Below are positions 61,748 through 64,000 of a DNA stretch of 64,000 bases, in pieces. The DNA comes from Roseitranquillus sp963749675 (GTDB lineage: Bacteria; Pseudomonadota; Alphaproteobacteria; Rhodobacterales; Rhodobacteraceae), in the NCBI GenBank assembly GCA_963749675.1, contig CAVVNT010000001.1, positions 682,001 through 746,000 of the forward strand. The letters run 5' to 3'. The stretch's first letter is position 1. The number at the start of each line of letters is the position of its first letter. Below the pieces are notes generated by a model. The model was given only the letters and a program-made list of their open reading frames with translations, was not told the DNA's origin and ran no database searches. Both the position numbers and the translations under genes were made by a program.

Positions 61748-62167
61748 ATGATCACACTCGAACAGGCGCAGACGATGATTCGCGAAACGTTCGCCAAGGG
61801 CGCCACCCTTGGCCTCAAGCCGCTGTCGGTCGTTGTCCTCGATGCCGGCGGCCATCCGATCGCGTTCGAGCGGCAGGACGGCGCCAGCCCCGGCCGGTTC
61901 GAGATAGCGCGCGGCAAGGCCTACGGCGCGGTCATGATGGGGCTGCCCGGTTCTGCGCTCAAGGCGCGCGCCGAGGAGCAGGCGTACTTCGTCGCTGCGC
62001 TTAACGGTGCCTTCGGAGGCAAGGTCGTCCCGGTCCCCGGCGGGATCCTCGTCAAGGACGGCGACCGCGTGATCGGCGCCGTGGGCGTCACCGGAGACAC
62101 GTCGGACAACGACGCCGCAGCCGGTCTCGCCGGGATCGAGGCGGCGGGACTCTCCGGCGCGGCATGA
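61748..62167 (+). CDS. GlcG/HbpS-family haem-binding-like protein
   Basis: The 139-residue protein matches the GlcG/HbpS family: LKPLSVVVLDAGGHPIAFERQDGASPGRFEIARGKAYGAV and a C-terminal GGILVKDGDRVIGAVGVTGDTSDND. In Escherichia coli glcG sits in the glycolate operon before glcB, while HbpS of Streptomyces binds haem. AAGGAGG precedes the ATG at 61748 by 6 bases. Closeness to glcB supports a link with glycolate/glyoxylate metabolism, but its biochemical job is not known. Confidence 0.88.
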   Translation: MITLEQAQTMIRETFAKGATLGLKPLSVVVLDAGGHPIAFERQDGASPGRFEIARGKAYGAVMMGLPGSALKARAEEQAYFVAALNGAFGGKVVPVPGGILVKDGDRVIGAVGVTGDTSDNDAAAGLAGIEAAGLSGAA

Positions 62168-62606
62168 GGCGGCGGATCGACATAGGACCTCCTCAGTCGG
62201 GGCCGCCGCGCGGTTCGGGATCGCCCCGAGGCAGAAGGCTTCCGGCCTTGCTGGCCGATGCTCAACCGCGGGCTGGACGAGGTGCGGCCCGACACCATCA
62301 GGACTTCGCGGGCCTGCTCCGCCCGCGGATGAAGATTGAGATTGGCGCGGCTGCCCCGCAGTCGCGAGCTCTTTCGGAGGTCTCCATGCGCCCTCGGTGA
62401 CACACCAAGGGGCTGGTCGGCGAAAGAGGAGAAGGGGCAAGAAGCGAACCGATGGCACGCGACGTTCGATTCGCGTGCACTGTGCCGCCATTTGCGCCTC
62501 GTCGCCGGTCGCATCTGCGGAGCGTTGCGACGCACAAACCCCGACCTTGGCCTTGCCGTGCGCGGTCGGGTATGACGTGGTCTCGAAAAGGCTTCAGGTT
62601 CGGATC
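62168..62606. other. Intergenic stretch, no gene recognised
   Basis: These 439 bases between two plus-strand genes hold short, arginine- and proline-rich open frames with no known motifs. A 7-bp stem CGCGGGC(7-base loop)GCCCGCG lies at 62307-62327. Given the nearby IS66 relic, this may be further mobile-element debris, but nothing identifiable remains. Confidence 0.4.
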
Positions 62607-63383
62607 ATGGCGCGTCCCATCGTCGGCATCATCGGCAACTCGCATCTGATCAACGATCAGTATCCGACCCATGCGGGCGGAACGATGACTTCGCACGCAG
62701 TCGGCTGCGTCGCAGACGCCGTGCCGTTGATCGTACCCGCGGATCCCACGGTCGTATCGGTGCAGGACCTGCTGGAATCCTGCGACGGCTTCCTGCTGCC
62801 GGGCGGCAGGCCGAACGTCCACCCCGAGGAATACGGTGAGGAACCGACGGAGGCGCATGGCACGTTCGACCGCGACCGGGATGCAGTCACGCTCCCCCTC
62901 GTTCGCGCCTGCATCGAGAGGGGGCAGCCGATCCTCGGTATCTGCCGCGGATTCCAGGAGGTCAACGTCGCCCTCGGGGGCACCCTGCACCCCGAGATTC
63001 GCGAGATCCCCGGCCGGACGAACCACCGAATGCCCCCCGACGGCACGCTCGAGGAGAAGTTCGCGATCCGTCACACTGTGACGTTCCGGGAGGGCGGTCC
63101 CTTTCACCGTCTGTTCGGGTCGACGAAGGTGATGACCAACACGCTGCACGGTCAGGGGATCGTTCGTGCCGGGCGCCGGGTCGTCGTCGACGGCTTTGCG
63201 TCCGATGGCACCGCCGAGGCGATCTACGTCGAGGGTGCGACCGGCTTCGCCCTCTCTGTCCAGTGGCATCCGGAGTTCCGCGCGGGAACCGACCCTGTGT
63301 CTCGCCCCCTCTTCAAGGCATTCGGCGACGCCTGTCGCGAGTGGTCGCGTGGCCGTCGCGCCCCGGTCCTGCGTTCGGCCTGA
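62607..63383 (+). CDS. Class I glutamine amidotransferase-fold hydrolase (PuuD/gamma-glutamyl-GABA hydrolase type)
   Basis: The 258-residue protein resembles peptidase C26 enzymes such as PuuD. It has IVGIIGNSHLINDQYPTH at the start, LLPGGRPNVHPEEYGEEP, the nucleophile in LGICRGFQEVNVALGG (near residue 115), NTLHGQGI and the catalytic histidine in SVQWHPEF. PuuD cleaves gamma-glutamyl-GABA in putrescine breakdown, but substrate here is uncertain because no other puu gene is near. The start at 62607 fits the family, and an upstream open frame is spurious. Confidence 0.9.
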   Translation: MARPIVGIIGNSHLINDQYPTHAGGTMTSHAVGCVADAVPLIVPADPTVVSVQDLLESCDGFLLPGGRPNVHPEEYGEEPTEAHGTFDRDRDAVTLPLVRACIERGQPILGICRGFQEVNVALGGTLHPEIREIPGRTNHRMPPDGTLEEKFAIRHTVTFREGGPFHRLFGSTKVMTNTLHGQGIVRAGRRVVVDGFASDGTAEAIYVEGATGFALSVQWHPEFRAGTDPVSRPLFKAFGDACREWSRGRRAPVLRSA

Positions 63384-63443
63384 CGGAGAGAGACTCTGTC
63401 CGCGCGACAGGAGCGAAAGGCCGAGGCTTTGGCAAGAAGCAGA

Positions 63444-64000
63444 CTAGCTCGGCCCACGCGGCGCCGTGCGGCCGCCTCGCGGCACCAGAAGACGCGATGC
63501 GACGAGGAGAATCAGAAGGCCGGTCGCGAGCGGCTTCTCGCGGACAACCCCGCTAACCCCATCTGAGGAAGTTGCCACCGATGCGGTTCCTTGCCCGCGT
63601 CCACGTCCGCGAGCCGATCCGGTCTCGGCAAGGTCCTTGGGCATGGTGTCGGCCTTGATGGCGCCGCGATGCCCCATGGCCTGCGCGGGGCCGGTCGTCG
63701 TGTCCCGGCGCGTCTGATGCTCCATCTCCGAGTTCAACTCGGCGCCGAGAAGCACAATGAAGGCCGACAGCCAGAGCCATGTCAGCAGCACGATGACCCC
63801 GCCGAGCGTCCCGTATGTCTCGTTGTAGCTGCCGAAGTTCTGCGCGTAGATCGAAAAGGCAACGGTGCCGACCAGCCACAGCACCGTCGCGACCACCGCG
63901 CCGGGGCTGACCCACCGCCACCTCGGATTCTCCCGCGACGGCCCGAACCGATACACGACCGCCAGCCCGAAGATCGTCAGCAGCGCCAGCAACGGCCATT
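63444..64000 (-). CDS. YihY/BrkB family membrane protein, 5' end beyond window
   Basis: The visible C-terminal part (about 185 residues) contains two YihY-type membrane segments, VSPGAVVATVLWLVGTVAFSIYAQNFG with the conserved YNETYGTLGGVIVLLTWLWLSAFIVLLGAELNSE. A hydrophilic tail follows with TRRDTTTGPAQAMGHRGAIKADTMP, which relatives share, then an extra hydrophobic helix (KPLATGLLILLVASRLLV) near the end. YihY proteins are inner-membrane proteins once called ribonuclease BN, and their role is unclear. The gene continues to the right of the window. Confidence 0.9.
   Translation of the reverse strand, partial: WPLLALLTIFGLAVVYRFGPSRENPRWRWVSPGAVVATVLWLVGTVAFSIYAQNFGSYNETYGTLGGVIVLLTWLWLSAFIVLLGAELNSEMEHQTRRDTTTGPAQAMGHRGAIKADTMPKDLAETGSARGRGRGQGTASVATSSDGVSGVVREKPLATGLLILLVASRLLVPRGGRTAPRGPS

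Overview
The window is chromosomal DNA of a GC-rich alphaproteobacterium, most likely a member of the Rhodobacterales (Roseobacter/Paracoccaceae group). The evidence is gene content and order: yajC-secD-secF followed by an Mth938-like gene and the ccmABCDG cytochrome c maturation operon, cobS/cobT of aerobic cobalamin synthesis, a BhcA-type aspartate/serine-glyoxylate aminotransferase, a quinoprotein-relay metallohydrolase, an orphan divergent FliG, and small families such as DUF6314, DUF6639 and DUF427. I see no rRNA, tRNA, CRISPR array, prophage or intact insertion sequence. The only mobile-element trace is a short IS66-type transposase relic near 61.4-61.7 kb.

Layout. 1-5 kb (minus): truncated purF, cvpA, radA, a small membrane protein and a lytic transglycosylase. 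5.2-6.2 kb: two overlapping HupE/UreJ-like genes broken by several frameshifts. 6.2-9 kb: an ScfR-type regulator divergent from bhcA, with ATTACA/TGTAAT half-sites between them. 9-16.3 kb: an exported coiled-coil protein, quinoprotein-relay hydrolase, mlaF-mlaE-alr, a TspO-like membrane protein, serS and a trypsin-like protease. 16.5-22.6 kb (plus): yajC-secD-secF-Mth938-ccmABCDG. 22.7-32.7 kb: mixed housekeeping genes (GFA protein, methyltransferase, acnA, DUF1223, LpxL-like acyltransferase, fliG, purB, DUF6314, bioY). 32.7-42 kb: hydrolase-OsmC fusion, recN, small proteins, FAD-linked oxidase, ClC channel, DUF427, aminopeptidase P. 42.2-51.7 kb: the cobT/cobS/J-domain/bolA neighbourhood, split by plus-strand genes including an ECF sigma factor, RskA-like anti-sigma factor, fasciclin, Tat-MsrB and DUF6639 set. 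52-64 kb: gatB, envelope genes, pepN, malate synthase glcB, GlcG-like protein, a glutamine amidotransferase-fold hydrolase and a truncated YihY/BrkB protein.

How the genes work together. Several sets are coherent. SecD, SecF and YajC power protein export. CcmABCDG handles haem export and apocytochrome thiol chemistry. MlaE and MlaF traffic lipids. CobS and CobT insert cobalt with CobN. bhcA, glcB and the GlcG-like gene share glyoxylate as a theme. The sigma/anti-sigma/fasciclin/MsrB set looks like an envelope oxidative-damage module, resembling the SigK-RskA-MPT70/83 arrangement of mycobacteria.

A caution on the sequence. At least seven genes (two hupE-like, mlaF, ccmC, ccmG, recN, DUF6639) carry frameshifts in which the conserved protein resumes immediately in another frame. 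Several of these sit in or near short G/C runs. Because ccmC, ccmG, mlaF and recN are not expected to decay together, base-calling or assembly indels are the likeliest explanation, at least for those four.
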